Positions 17,515 through 26,524 of a stretch of DNA of 64,000 nucleotides are shown here, piece by piece. How positions within the stretch are numbered: the stretch's first letter is position 1; the number at the start of each line of letters is the position of its first letter. Below the pieces are notes generated by a model that had not been told where the DNA came from, did no database searches, and was given only the letters and a program-made list of their open reading frames with translations. The position numbers and the translations under genes were made by a program. The stretch is from JAJPKK01 sp963747835. GTDB taxonomy: Bacteria > Pseudomonadota > Alphaproteobacteria > Rhizobiales > Xanthobacteraceae. Where the stretch lies: assembly GCA_963747835.1 (NCBI GenBank), contig CAVVGO010000005.1, positions 1,798,001 to 1,862,000 on the forward strand, read 5' to 3'.

Positions 17515-19135
17515 ATGAAGCGTCGCGAATTCCTCAAATCGATGACGGCGCTTGCGGCCGGAAGTGCGTTGCCGGCGCCGGCGGTGTTATCGTCGGCGAA
17601 AGCCCAGGCGCGCCAGGAGACGCTTCTCATCGTTTCGGAAAGCGGGCCCAACAATCTCGACATCCACGGCGTCGGCACCAACGTGCCCGGCTACGAGGTG
17701 TCGTGGAATTGCTACGACCGCCTGATCAGCCACGAGATGAAGACCGGCGAGAACGGCGTGCCTTATTACGACCGCGACAAGTTCAAGCCCGAGCTCGCCG
17801 ACGACATGAAGATCGGCGACATGTCGGTGACCTTCACGCTCAAGAAGAACGCGGTGTTCCAGGACGGCACGCCGGTGACCGCGAAGGACGTGAAATGGTC
17901 GTTCGACCGCGCCGTCACGGTCGGCGGCTTCCCGACCTTCCAGATGGGCGCCGGCTCGCTGGAGAAGCCCGAGCAGTTCGTGGTCGGTCGACGACCGCAC
18001 TTTCCGGGTCGATTTCTTGCGCAAGGACCGGCTCACGGTGCCGGACCTCGCCGTGATCGTGCCCTGCGTGATGAATTCCGAGCTGGTCAAGAAGCACGCC
18101 ACCGAGAAGGATCCGTGGGGCCTCGAATACACCAAGCAGAACGCCGCCGGCAGCGGCGCCTACCGGGTGGCCAGCTGGACCCCCGGCACCGAGGTGGTAT
18201 ACGAGCGCAATGACAAGTGGGTCGGCGGCCCGGCCCCGAAGGTGCGCCGCATCGTATGGCGCATCGTGCCGTCCTCGGGCAACCGCCGCGCGCTGCTCGA
18301 GCGCGGCGACGCCGACGTCTCCTATGACCTGCCCAACAAGGATTTCGCCGAGCTCAAGAACATCGGCAAGCTCACGATCATCTCGACGCCGTACAGCAAC
18401 GGCATCCAGTACATCGGCATGAACGTGAAGCATCCGCCGTTCGACAATCTCAAGGTGCGCCAGGCGGTCGCTTACGCGATCCCGTACCAGAAGATCATGG
18501 ACGCGGTGCTGTTCGGGCTGGCAAAGCCGATGTTCGGCGCGCCGGCCGACGCCCAGACCCAGGTTGCGTGGCCGCAGCCCGACAAATACGTCACCGACAT
18601 CGCCAAGGCAAAACAGCTCATGGCCGAGGCCGGTTTCCCCAACGGCTTCGAGACCACGATATCGTTCGACCTCGGATTTGCCGGCATCAACGAGCCGCTG
18701 TGCGTGCTGACCCAGGAAAGCCTCGCCCAGATCGGCATCAAGACCACCATCAACAAGGTGCCGGGCGCGAACTGGCGCACCGAGCTCAACAAGAAGACAC
18801 TGCCGCTCTACACCAACGTGTTCTCCGGCTGGCTCGATTATCCGGAGTATTTCTTCATCTGGTGCTATCACGGCCAGAATTCCGTCTTCAACACCATGAG
18901 CTACCAGTCCAAGGACATGGACAAGTTCATCGACGGCGCCCGCGACGCCGCGGCGGTCGGCGACACCGCGCAGTACGACAAGGACGTGAAGGGCTTCGTC
19001 GATCTCGCCTTCGCCGATGTCCCGCGCCTGCCGATATTCCAGCCCTACGTCAACGTGGCGATGCAGAAGAACGTCACCGGCTATCAATACTGGTTCCACC
19101 GCCGGCTCGACTACCGCGCGCTGGTAAAGGGATAA
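17515..19135 (+). pseudogene. Family 5 (DppA-type) ABC substrate-binding protein (one frameshift)
   Basis: Periplasmic receptor of a peptide/opine/nickel-type transporter. ATG 17515 opens a Tat signal (KRREFLKS ... LPAPAVLSSAKAQA). The family core is intact apart from one extra G near 17985 (GTCGGTCGAC for GTCGTCGAC): ELADDMKIGDMSVTFTLKK, AVFQDGTPVTAKDVKWSFDR, GAYRVASWTPGTEVVYERND, VRQAVAYAIPYQKIMDAVLFG, GFPNGFETTISFDLG. It stops with TAA at 19133-19135. First gene of an operon with two permeases, a double ATPase and, further on, the atzGEH-like genes. Family 5 receptors bind peptides and many small polar compounds; a urea or triazine derivative is an inference from context. Confidence 0.85.
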
Positions 19136-19144
19136 CCCGTCGCC

Positions 19145-20161
19145 ATGTTGAGGCAGATCGGCAAGCGCCTCGCCACGGTGATCCCGAGCCTGATCGGGGT
19201 TATCATCGTGACGTTCCTGCTCACCCGCGTGCTGCCGGGCGACACCGCGGCTTATTTCGCCGGCCCCGCCGCGTCGGCCGCAAGCGATCGAGGAGGTCCG
19301 CAAGCAGCTCGGTCTCGACAAGTCGCTGCCCGAGCAGTTCTACCGCTACGTCGATCGATCTCGCCCATGGCGACTTCGGCCAGTCGCTCACCACCGGGCA
19401 GCCGGTGATCGCCGATATCGCGTCGCGGCTGCCGGCGTCGGCGGAGCTGACGCTTGCGGGCCTCATCGTCGCAATGCTGATCGCGGTGCCGCTCGGGATT
19501 CTCGCGGCGGTCAAGCAGGGCTCACTGATCGATCACGCCTGCCGCGTCGTCGCGACGGCCGGCGTTTCGTTGCCGGTGTTCTTCACCGGCCTGCTGCTCG
19601 CCTATGTATTCTATTATCAGCTCGGCTGGGCGGCGGAGCCGATCGGGCGGCTGAGCTTCTTCTATTCGCCGCCGCCGACCGTTACCGGCTTCTACCTGAT
19701 CGACAGCCTGATCGCCGGCGACCTCGAGGTGTTCCGCGCCGCGCTCGCCCAACTCGTCCTGCCGGTCGCGACGCTCGCGATTTTTTCGCTGGCGCCGATC
19801 GCCCGCATGACCCGTGCCTCCATGCTGTCGGTGCTGGCGTCGGATTTCGTGCGCACTGCCCGTGCCGCCGGCCTGCCGGCCGCGCGTCGTCATCATCACC
19901 TATGCGTTCCGCAACGCCATGCTGCCGGTCGTCACCACGCTCGGCATGGTGTTCTCGTTCCTCCTCGGCGCCAACGTGCTGGTGGAGAAGGTGTTCGCGT
20001 GGCCGGGCATCGGTTCCTATGCGGTCGAGGCGCTGATCACCTCGGATTTCGCGCCGGTGCAGGGCTTCGTGCTCACCATGGCGGTGCTCTACGTGCTGCT
20101 CAATCTCATGATCGACATGCTCTACGGCGTCATCGATCCGCGCATGAGGGTTGAAGGATGA
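19145..20161 (+). pseudogene. DppB-type ABC permease (frameshifted)
   Basis: First permease of the peptide-type importer. It starts MLRQIGKRLATVIPSLIGVIIVTFLLTRVLPGD, the usual DppB N-terminus. Shifts occur near 19280, 19358 (an apparent four-base duplication, GATCGATC) and 19880. The remaining sequence keeps the family motifs FGQSLTTGQPV, SLPVFFTGLLLAYVFYYQLGW, RMTRASMLSVLASDFVRTARAAGL and AFRNAMLPVVTTLG. The stop overlaps the next gene's start (ATGA at 20158-20161). Intact length would be about 337 residues. Confidence 0.8.
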
Positions 20162-21159
20162 GCCAGGCTGCCCGCGTTGACGTTGCCGGCATCGCCGCCG
20201 GCCCCATCGACCCTGCCGCGCAAGCCGAGATCGCGCAGACCGGCCTCGTGCCCGTCGATCTGGTACCCGCCGATCTCGCGCCCAAGGCCGCCGAACCATC
20301 GACGCCACGGCCGCAAACGTCGGTGTTCCGGCACGCGGCCTATGTGATCGGGGAAAATCCCGTCACCGGTCTCGCGTTCGGGCTGTTCGTCCTCATCGTC
20401 ATCTGCGCGCTGTTCGGTCCGCTGGTCGCGCCGTACGATCCGCTCGCGAGCGACACCGACGCCGCCTACCAGGCGCCGACCCTCGCGCACTGGTTCGGCA
20501 CCGACCAGCTCGGCCGCGACATCCTCAGCCGCGTCATGGTGGCGACCCGCCTCGACCTCGCGATCGCGGTGTTCTCGGTGGCGCTGGTGTTCCTGCTCGG
20601 CGGCTTGTCGGGCGTGATGGCCGGGTTCTTCGGCGGCTGGACCGACCGCATCGTGGGACGGCTCGCCGACACCATCATGGCGTTCCCGCTGTTCGTGCTC
20701 GCCATGGGCATCGTCGCGGCGCTCGGCAACACCGTGACCAACATCGTGATCGCGACCGCGATCATCAATTTTCCGCTCTACGTCCGCGTCGCCCGCGCCG
20801 AGGCCAATGTGCGGCGCGACGCCGGCTTCGTGCAGGCGGCACGGCTGTGCGGCAACAGCGAGATGCGCATCGTCCTCACCCAGATCCTGCCCAACGTGAT
20901 GCCCATCATGGTGGTGCAGATGTCGCTCACCATGGGCTACGCCATCCTCAACGCCGCCGGGCTGTCGTTCATCGGGCTCGGCGTGCGGCCGCCGACCGCC
21001 GAGTGGGGCATCATGGTGGCGGAAGGCGCCGCCGACATGGTGTCGGGCAAATGGTGGATCGCGTTCTTCCCCGGCGCCGCCCTGATGGTCGCGGTGTTCT
21101 GCTTCAACCTGCTCGGTGACGGCATGCGCGACATCGTCGATCCGCAGCGCCGGACTTGA
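20158..21159 (+). CDS. DppC-type ABC permease
   Basis: A 333-residue inner-membrane permease, intact. It has an unusually long polar Ala/Pro-rich N-terminal extension of about 55 residues before FRHAAYVIGENPVTGLAFGLF. Family features are PYDPLASD, YQAPTLAHWFGTDQLGRDILSRVMVATR, ADTIMAFPLFVLAMGIVAALG and the EAA loop RLCGNSEMRIVLTQILPNV, then GLSFIGLGVRPPTAEWGIMVAEG. It overlaps the upstream permease by four bases and precedes the ATPase by 22 bases. Confidence 0.9.
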   Translation: MSQAARVDVAGIAAGPIDPAAQAEIAQTGLVPVDLVPADLAPKAAEPSTPRPQTSVFRHAAYVIGENPVTGLAFGLFVLIVICALFGPLVAPYDPLASDTDAAYQAPTLAHWFGTDQLGRDILSRVMVATRLDLAIAVFSVALVFLLGGLSGVMAGFFGGWTDRIVGRLADTIMAFPLFVLAMGIVAALGNTVTNIVIATAIINFPLYVRVARAEANVRRDAGFVQAARLCGNSEMRIVLTQILPNVMPIMVVQMSLTMGYAILNAAGLSFIGLGVRPPTAEWGIMVAEGAADMVSGKWWIAFFPGAALMVAVFCFNLLGDGMRDIVDPQRRT

Positions 21160-21181
21160 GCCCCTTGATGGACATCCCGCC

Positions 21182-22883
21182 ATGAGCACCGACATCCCGC
21201 TCCTCAAGGTCAGCGACCTGACGGTCGAATTCGCGACCCGGCGCGGCAAGGTGCAGGCCGTGAAGCATGTCGACATCGCGGTGGCGAAGGGCGAGACGCT
21301 CGGCATCGTCGGCGAATCCGGTTCCGGCAAGTCGGTCACCTCCTATGCGGTGATGCGCATCCTCGACCGCGCCGGGCAGCATCGCCGGCGGCTCGATCAT
21401 GTTCAGTGGCATCGACGTCGGCAAGGCGAGCGAGAGCGAGATGCGCGACCTGCGCGGGCGGGAAATCTCGATGATCTTCCAGAACCCGCGCGCCGCCCTC
21501 AATCCGATCCGCAAGGTCGGCAAGCAGATCGAGGACATCCTGCTCAACCATGTCCAGGCGGCCCCGACCGACGTCAAGGAACGGGCGATCGACGCGCTGC
21601 GCCGGGTGCGCATCGCCAATCCGGAGGAGCGCTACCACGCCTATCCGTTCGAGCTGTCCGGCGGCATGTGCCAGCGCGTCGTGATCGCGCTCGCGCTCGC
21701 ATGCCGGCCGCAGCTTCTCATCGCCGACGAGCCGACCACCGGCCTCGACGTCACCACCCAGAAGGCCGTGATGGATCTCGTGGTCGAACTGACCCGCGAG
21801 CACGCCATGTCGACCATCCTGATCACCCACGATCTCGGCCTCGCCGCCGCCTATTGCGACCGCGTCGTGGTGATGGAAAAGGGCAAGGTGGTGGAAACCG
21901 CGCCTTCGCGAAAAATCTTCGCCGCGCCCGCGCACCCCTATACCCGCAAGCTGATGAGGGCGACGCCGCGGATCGGCATCGGCCTGCGCGACCTTCTCCC
22001 GCTGGACATGCAGCTTCCGCCTCCCACGCCATCCGTGAAAGCCGGCGCGCAGGCGGCCGGAACGCCGCTGCTGGTGGTCGAAAACCTCGTCAAGGAATAT
22101 CCGCGCAACGCCATGTCGGGCTCGCTCGCCAAGCTGTTCGGCCGCAAGGAGGAGGAGAAGCCGTTCCGGGCGGTGGGCGGCATCAGCTTTGCGGTCAATC
22201 GCGGCGAGAGCGTCGGCCTTGTCGGCGAATCCGGTTGCGGCAAGTCCACCACCTCCATGATGGTGATGCGGCTGATCGACAAGACCTCCGGGCGGATCGA
22301 GTTCGCCGGCGAGGACATCGGCGCCATCCCGGCCAAGGAATTCGCCACGCTGCCGGCGCGCAAGCGCATCCAGATGGTGTTCCAGGACCCGACCGACAGC
22401 CTCAACCCGCGCTTCACCGCGGCGCGCGCCATCGCCGACCCGCTGATGCGGCTCGGCGACATCAAGGGTTCGGGCGCGCTGCGGGCGCGCTGCGAGGAGC
22501 TTGCCGTGGAGGTCGGCCTGCCGGTCGAATTGCTCGACCGCTTTCCCCATCAGCTCTCCGGCGGCCAGAAGGCCCGCGTCGGCATCGCCCGGGCGATCGC
22601 GCTGCGGCCCGACCTCGTCATCCTCGATGAGCCGACCGCGGCGCTCGACGTCTCGGTCCAGGCCGTGGTGCTCAACCTCCTGCAGGACCTCAAGGCGTCG
22701 CTCGGCATGAGCTACCTGTTCGTCTCCCACGACCTCAACGTGGTGCGCCTGTTGTGCGACCGCGTCATCGTCATGCGGGCCGGCGAGATCGTGGAGCAGG
22801 GTTCAAGCGAGGAAGTGCTGGGCGGCCCGAAGACCGCCTACACGCGCGAACTTCTTGATGCGATCCCGCACCCGCCATTGTGA
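21182..22883 (+). pseudogene. DppD-DppF fused double ATPase (one frameshift)
   Basis: Two ABC ATPase domains in one chain of about 567 residues, as in glutathione/peptide GsiA-type systems. Domain 1: Walker A GESGSGKS, signature ELSGGMCQRV, Walker B LLIADEPTTGLDVTT. Domain 2: GESGCGKSTTSM, QLSGGQKARVGIARA, VILDEPTAALDVSVQA. A single extra G near 21375 (GCCGGGCAGC) breaks domain 1 between its Walker A and the SIAGGSIMFSGIDVG segment. The linker has ATPRIGIGLRDLLPLDMQLPPP. It follows DppC by 22 bases and ends the transporter part of the operon. Confidence 0.85.
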
Positions 22884-22946
22884 GAACGGCGCAGTGGCGG
22901 CGTTGACGCTTACATTCGGGAAACGGTGCGCGTCGCCGCCGGGCCT

Positions 22947-23030
22947 ATCACCGGGCTTGTCCCGGCGACCCGGACAAGGAGGGCGCGGTACCTCCCTGAT
23001 CGAGATGGCCGGGACAAGCCCGGCCATGAC
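22947..23030. repeat. Palindromic intergenic repeat, family A
   Basis: Starts CACCGGGCTTGTCCCGG and ends GGGACAAGCCCGGCCATGAC. It lies between the double ATPase and the atzG-like gene, so it would be transcribed if the operon continues. Confidence 0.65.
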
Positions 23031-23162
23031 CCTGGAGCGGGTGAGGCTGAACAGACATCCTCCCGAAACGCTCAACCACAGCACCCTCCGCCCACCCTGT
23101 TCCATTCAGTCGAAATCCGCTCTACAAGCCGTGCTTCATGCCGCCGAACCTCAGAGACCTCG

Positions 23163-23345
23163 ATGCCTTCCGACGAACTGGACGACTTCATCGCCGCCTC
23201 GGCGCGCGCCCTGGCGCTACCGGTCGATCCCGCCTGGTATCCGGCGATCCGTTCCAATCTCGGGACCACGCTGAAGCTCGCCGCCGTGGTGGCTGACTTC
23301 AAGCTGCCGGACGACGCCGAGCCGGCGCCGGTGTTCCGGGCGTGA
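23163..23345 (+). CDS. atzG: AtzG/HpxX-like small amidase partner (DUF4089)
   Basis: A 60-residue acidic, helical protein (DELDDFIAASARALALPVDP ... NLGTTLKLAAVVADFKLPDD ... PAPVFRA). Its size, sequence and position directly ahead of an AtzE-type amidase identify it as the GatC-like partner AtzG, which stabilises AtzE in 1-carboxybiuret hydrolase; HpxX is the equivalent in purine (oxalurate) catabolism. The characteristic C-terminal AxxF-xA and the L-K-L-A central motif are present. The amidase start is 5 bases after its stop, so the two are co-translated. Confidence 0.75.
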   Translation: MPSDELDDFIAASARALALPVDPAWYPAIRSNLGTTLKLAAVVADFKLPDDAEPAPVFRA

Positions 23346-23349
23346 GCGC

Positions 23350-24769
23350 GTGATCGAGCCCATGATCGAGCCCATCATCGACCTTGGGGAGGCGTCGGCG
23401 CTCGACGTTGCGGGCGCGGTCACCCGCGGCGAGATCACGGCCGCGGCCGTCATCGAGGCGGCGCTCGGCCGCATCGAGCGGCGCAATCCGGTGCTCAACG
23501 CCTTCACCGACGTCACCGCCGCCGCGCGCGCGGGCGCTCGCGGCGGCGCTCGATGCGCGGCGTGCGCCGCGGCGAGGCTCTCGGTCCGCTCGCCGGCGTG
23601 CCGTTCGCGGTCAAGAACCTGTTCGACGTGAAGGGCCTGCCGACCCGGGCGGGCTCCAAGATCAATCGCGAGCTGCCGCCGGCCGGCCGCGACGCCACGC
23701 TGATCGAGCGGCTGGAGGCTGCGGGCGCCGTGCTGGTCGGCGCCCTCAACATGGGCGAATACGCCTACGACTTCACCGGCGAGAACGCCCATGACGGCCC
23801 CTCGCGCAATCCCCACGACACCGCCCGGATGACCGGCGGCTCCTCGGGCGGCTCCGGCGGCGCCGTCGCGGGGCGGCTGGTGCCGCTCGCGCTCGGCTCG
23901 GACACCAACGGCTCGATCCGGGTGCCGGCCTCGCTATGCGGGCTGTTCGGCCTCAAGCCGACCTACGGGCGGCTGTCGCGGGCGCGCAGCTTTCCGTTCG
24001 TCACGAGCTTCGATCATGTCGGCCCGCTCGGCCGCAGCGCCGCCGATCTCGCCGCCGCCTACGACGCCATGCAGGGGCCGGACCCGGACGACCCGGTCTG
24101 TACCGAGCGCGCGGCCGAGCCGGTGACGCCGTTGCTCGGCCGCAAGCTCGACGGCCTGCGCATCGCCACAGCCGGCGGTTATTTTAGCAACGGCCAGTCG
24201 CCGCAGGGCCGCGCCGCGATGGCGGCGGTCGCGGCCGCGCTCGGCGTCACCCGCGAGATCGAATGGCCGCAGGCCGGCCGCGCCCGCGCCGCCGCTTACG
24301 TGATCACCACCGCCGAAGGCGCCTGCCTCCATCTTGACCGGCTGCGGCACGCGCCCGAACGACTTTGACCCCGCGGTGCGCGACCGGCTCATCTCCGGCG
24401 CCATGGTGCCGGCCGCCGCCGTCGAGCAGGCGCAGAAATTCCGCCGCTGGTATCGCGACCCAGGCGCTCGAACTGTTCCGCGACGTCGATGCCGTGCTGG
24501 CACCGGCGACGCCGTGCACCGCGCCGCTGATCGGCCAGGAGACCTTCGTCCACGACGGCGCCGAAATACCGGTGCGGGCCAACCTCGGCATCTACACCCA
24601 GCCGATCTCCTTCATCGGCCTGCCGGTGGTGGTGGTACCGGTTCCGCTCACGCCGCTCCCGATCGGGGTGCAGATCATCGCCGCGCCGTGGCGTGAGGAC
24701 GTGGCGCTGCGCATCGCCTTCGCGTTGGAACAGGCCGGCGCCGTGGCGGCGCCGAAGCCGGCGTTGTGA
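23350..24769 (+). pseudogene. atzE: AtzE/HpxY-type amidase (1-carboxybiuret hydrolase-like), frameshifted
   Basis: Amidase-signature family enzyme of about 470 residues; start GTG 23350 or ATG 23362. Catalytic motifs are present in order: Lys in GVPFAVKNLFDVKG, the cis-Ser in MTGGSSGGSGGAVA, and the nucleophile Ser in GSDTNGSIRVPASLCG. The Asn in DTNGS, where most amidases have Gly, is typical of the AtzE subgroup as I remember it. Three single-base insertions (near 23540, 24345 and 24460) split the frame; the joined sequence is continuous with the family. AtzE with AtzG deaminates 1-carboxybiuret to 1,3-dicarboxyurea in cyanuric acid breakdown; HpxXY acts in oxalurate use. Neighbours atzG and atzH support one of these roles. 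Confidence 0.8.
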
Positions 24770-24799
24770 AGCAAAACCGCCTCACGGCGTTGCGGCCTC

Positions 24800-24900
24800 G
24801 TAGCCCGGATGAGCGAAGAGACATCCGGGGATCGGCGCGCGATTGGAGAGCGTTCCCCGGATATCGCGGTCGCAAAGCGGCGCCCGCTCATCCGGGCTAT
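24800..24900. repeat. Palindromic intergenic repeat, family B, complete copy
   Basis: Inverted ends GTAGCCCGGATGAGCG (24800-24815) and CGCTCATCCGGGCTAT (24885-24900) with an internal CCGGATATCGC. It lies between atzE and atzH. Confidence 0.75.
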
Positions 24901-24964
24901 GGTTTCGTTACATCGACGCGCCTCTGAATACGGCTAACGAAAAACGACCCGAGGAAACCTGCCC

Positions 24965-25345
24965 ATGGACATCGATCTGCCCGACGTCGTCGCCGAAGCG
25001 ACGGAGGCCTTCAACGCTTATGAGCGCGCGCTGGTGTCAAACGACGTCGATGCGCTCGATGCCATGTTCCGCGGCGATCCGCGCACCATCCGGTTCGGCG
25101 GCGGCGAAAACCTGTTCGGCCACGCCGCCATCATGGCGTTCCGCGCCGCGCGCTCGCCGGTCGGCCTCGCACGCACGCTGTCCAAGACCGTGATCACCGC
25201 CTACGGCCGCGACGTCGCCGTCGCGTCGACCCTGTTCTACCGCGAGACGACGGCGGGCAAGGTCGGCCGCCAGATGCAGACCTGGGTGCGCTTCCCCGAA
25301 GGCTGGCGCGTGGTGGCGGCCCACGTCAGCTTAATCCCAGCGTAA
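24965..25345 (+). CDS. atzH: AtzH/HpxZ-like protein (DUF3225), dicarboxyurea deaminase candidate
   Basis: A 126-residue NTF2/SnoaL-like fold protein. It reads IDLPDVVAEATEAFNAYERALVSNDVDALDAMF, then IRFGGGENLFGHAAIMAFRAARS, and ends QMQTWVRFPEGWRVVAAHVSLI, the DUF3225 signature. GAGGAAA lies nine bases upstream of ATG 24965. AtzH removes an amino group from 1,3-dicarboxyurea to give allophanate; HpxZ is the homologue in hpx clusters. The order atzG-atzE-atzH supports the assignment, although a 195-base gap with a repeat separates it from atzE. Intact. Confidence 0.8.
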   Translation: MDIDLPDVVAEATEAFNAYERALVSNDVDALDAMFRGDPRTIRFGGGENLFGHAAIMAFRAARSPVGLARTLSKTVITAYGRDVAVASTLFYRETTAGKVGRQMQTWVRFPEGWRVVAAHVSLIPA

Positions 25346-25508
25346 TCCCGCGGGGCTGAGCATGATCCCGCAAGGCTGAGGCGCCCGCAACGCACGCCTG
25401 CGAACCGATAACGCGGTTGCGCGCCCGTTTCACATGCGATACTCGCGAACGAGATTTCCCGCAAAACTCGTCGCGAACGGGGTTTGCCCCGTTGAACAGG
25501 AGCCGTTC

Positions 25509-26303
25509 ATGAGCCAAGAGAGCAAAGAAGAAAATGTCGTCACCTATGAGCTGGAGGGCGAGATCGCGCTGGTCGGTTTCAACCGTCCGGACAAGCGCAA
25601 CTGCTTCAACCCGGACGTGATGAAGGCATTGCGGGTGGCCATCGAGCGCGCCGGCGAGGAGGCAAAATGCGGCATCATCTTCGGCCATGGTGACAATTTC
25701 TGCGCCGGCCTCGACCTGCGCTGGGCCGCGGAAAACTGGAAGAACGGGCGCTCGGAGCGGCTGCCGTTTCAGTTCAATCGCAACACCTTTTTCGAGGTGA
25801 TGGCGCGCGGCAACATTCCGTTCATTGCGGCGCTTCACGGCGCGACGCTGGGCGGTGGCCTGGAGACCGCCGCCGCGGCGCATATCCGCGTCGCGGACGA
25901 GACGACGTTCTTCGCCTTGCCCGAGGGAACGCGCGGCATCTTCATCGGCGGCGGCGGCTCGGTCCGGGTGGCGCGGCTCCTCGGATTTGCCCGCATGCAG
26001 GACATGATGCTGACCGGGCGCGTGCTCAAGCCGGACGAAGCCGAGCGCTACGGCATCGTGCAATATATCGTGCCGAAAGGGCAGGCGATGGCCAAGGCGA
26101 AAGAGCTCGCCTTGAAAATCTGCAAGAACGCGCCGCTGTCCAATTTCGCCATCACCAACAGCCTTCCGCGCCTCCAGGACATGTCCTACGACGACGGCCT
26201 GTACTTCGAGCGCATGGTGGCCGAATACACCCGCAGCCCCGCCTCGATCGAGCGGCTCAATCAGTTCCTCGACAAGACCGCACCCCGCGTGCGCCCGGAT
26301 TAG
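25509..26303 (+). CDS. Enoyl-CoA hydratase/isomerase (crotonase) family protein
   Basis: A 264-residue cytoplasmic crotonase-fold enzyme. Oxyanion-hole segments are HGDNFCAGLDLRWA and LHGATLGGGLETAAAAHIRVA. The usual catalytic glutamates are not both evident: the second segment has ALPEGTRGIFIGGGGSVRVARLLG with one Glu, so hydratase chemistry is uncertain. Start ATG 25509. It leads a same-strand group with a thiolase-like protein, a DUF35 protein and an NDP-forming acyl-CoA synthetase, pointing to CoA-thioester degradation of an unknown acid. A 160-base repeat separates it from the thiolase gene. Confidence 0.8.
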   Translation: MSQESKEENVVTYELEGEIALVGFNRPDKRNCFNPDVMKALRVAIERAGEEAKCGIIFGHGDNFCAGLDLRWAAENWKNGRSERLPFQFNRNTFFEVMARGNIPFIAALHGATLGGGLETAAAAHIRVADETTFFALPEGTRGIFIGGGGSVRVARLLGFARMQDMMLTGRVLKPDEAERYGIVQYIVPKGQAMAKAKELALKICKNAPLSNFAITNSLPRLQDMSYDDGLYFERMVAEYTRSPASIERLNQFLDKTAPRVRPD

Positions 26304-26346
26304 TGTAAGAGCGCGCAACGTGAGAAGTGGTGAAATACCAAGAGTT

Positions 26347-26509
26347 GAGCGGATTCCGATCATGTTGAAATCGCCCCTCCAAGTCATGCCCGGGCTCGTC
26401 CGGGCCATCCACGCCTTTCTGGCTGAAATCGCCCAAGTAAGACGTGGATGCCCCGGACAAGCGCGGGCATGACGATGGGGAGGCAATTCGATCGCACCGA
26501 AACATGCTC
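26347..26509. repeat. Extended family A repeat (inverted copy)
   Basis: The palindromic core 26383-26473 (GTCATGCCCGGGCTCG ... GCGCGGGCATGAC) is flanked by GAGCGGATTCCGATCATGTTGA and CGATCGCACCGAAACATGCTC. These flanks recur, in the opposite orientation, at 40143-40305 and 44237-44429, so the true unit is about 165 bases. Confidence 0.75.
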
Positions 26510-26524
26510 AAAAGGGAGCGGACA

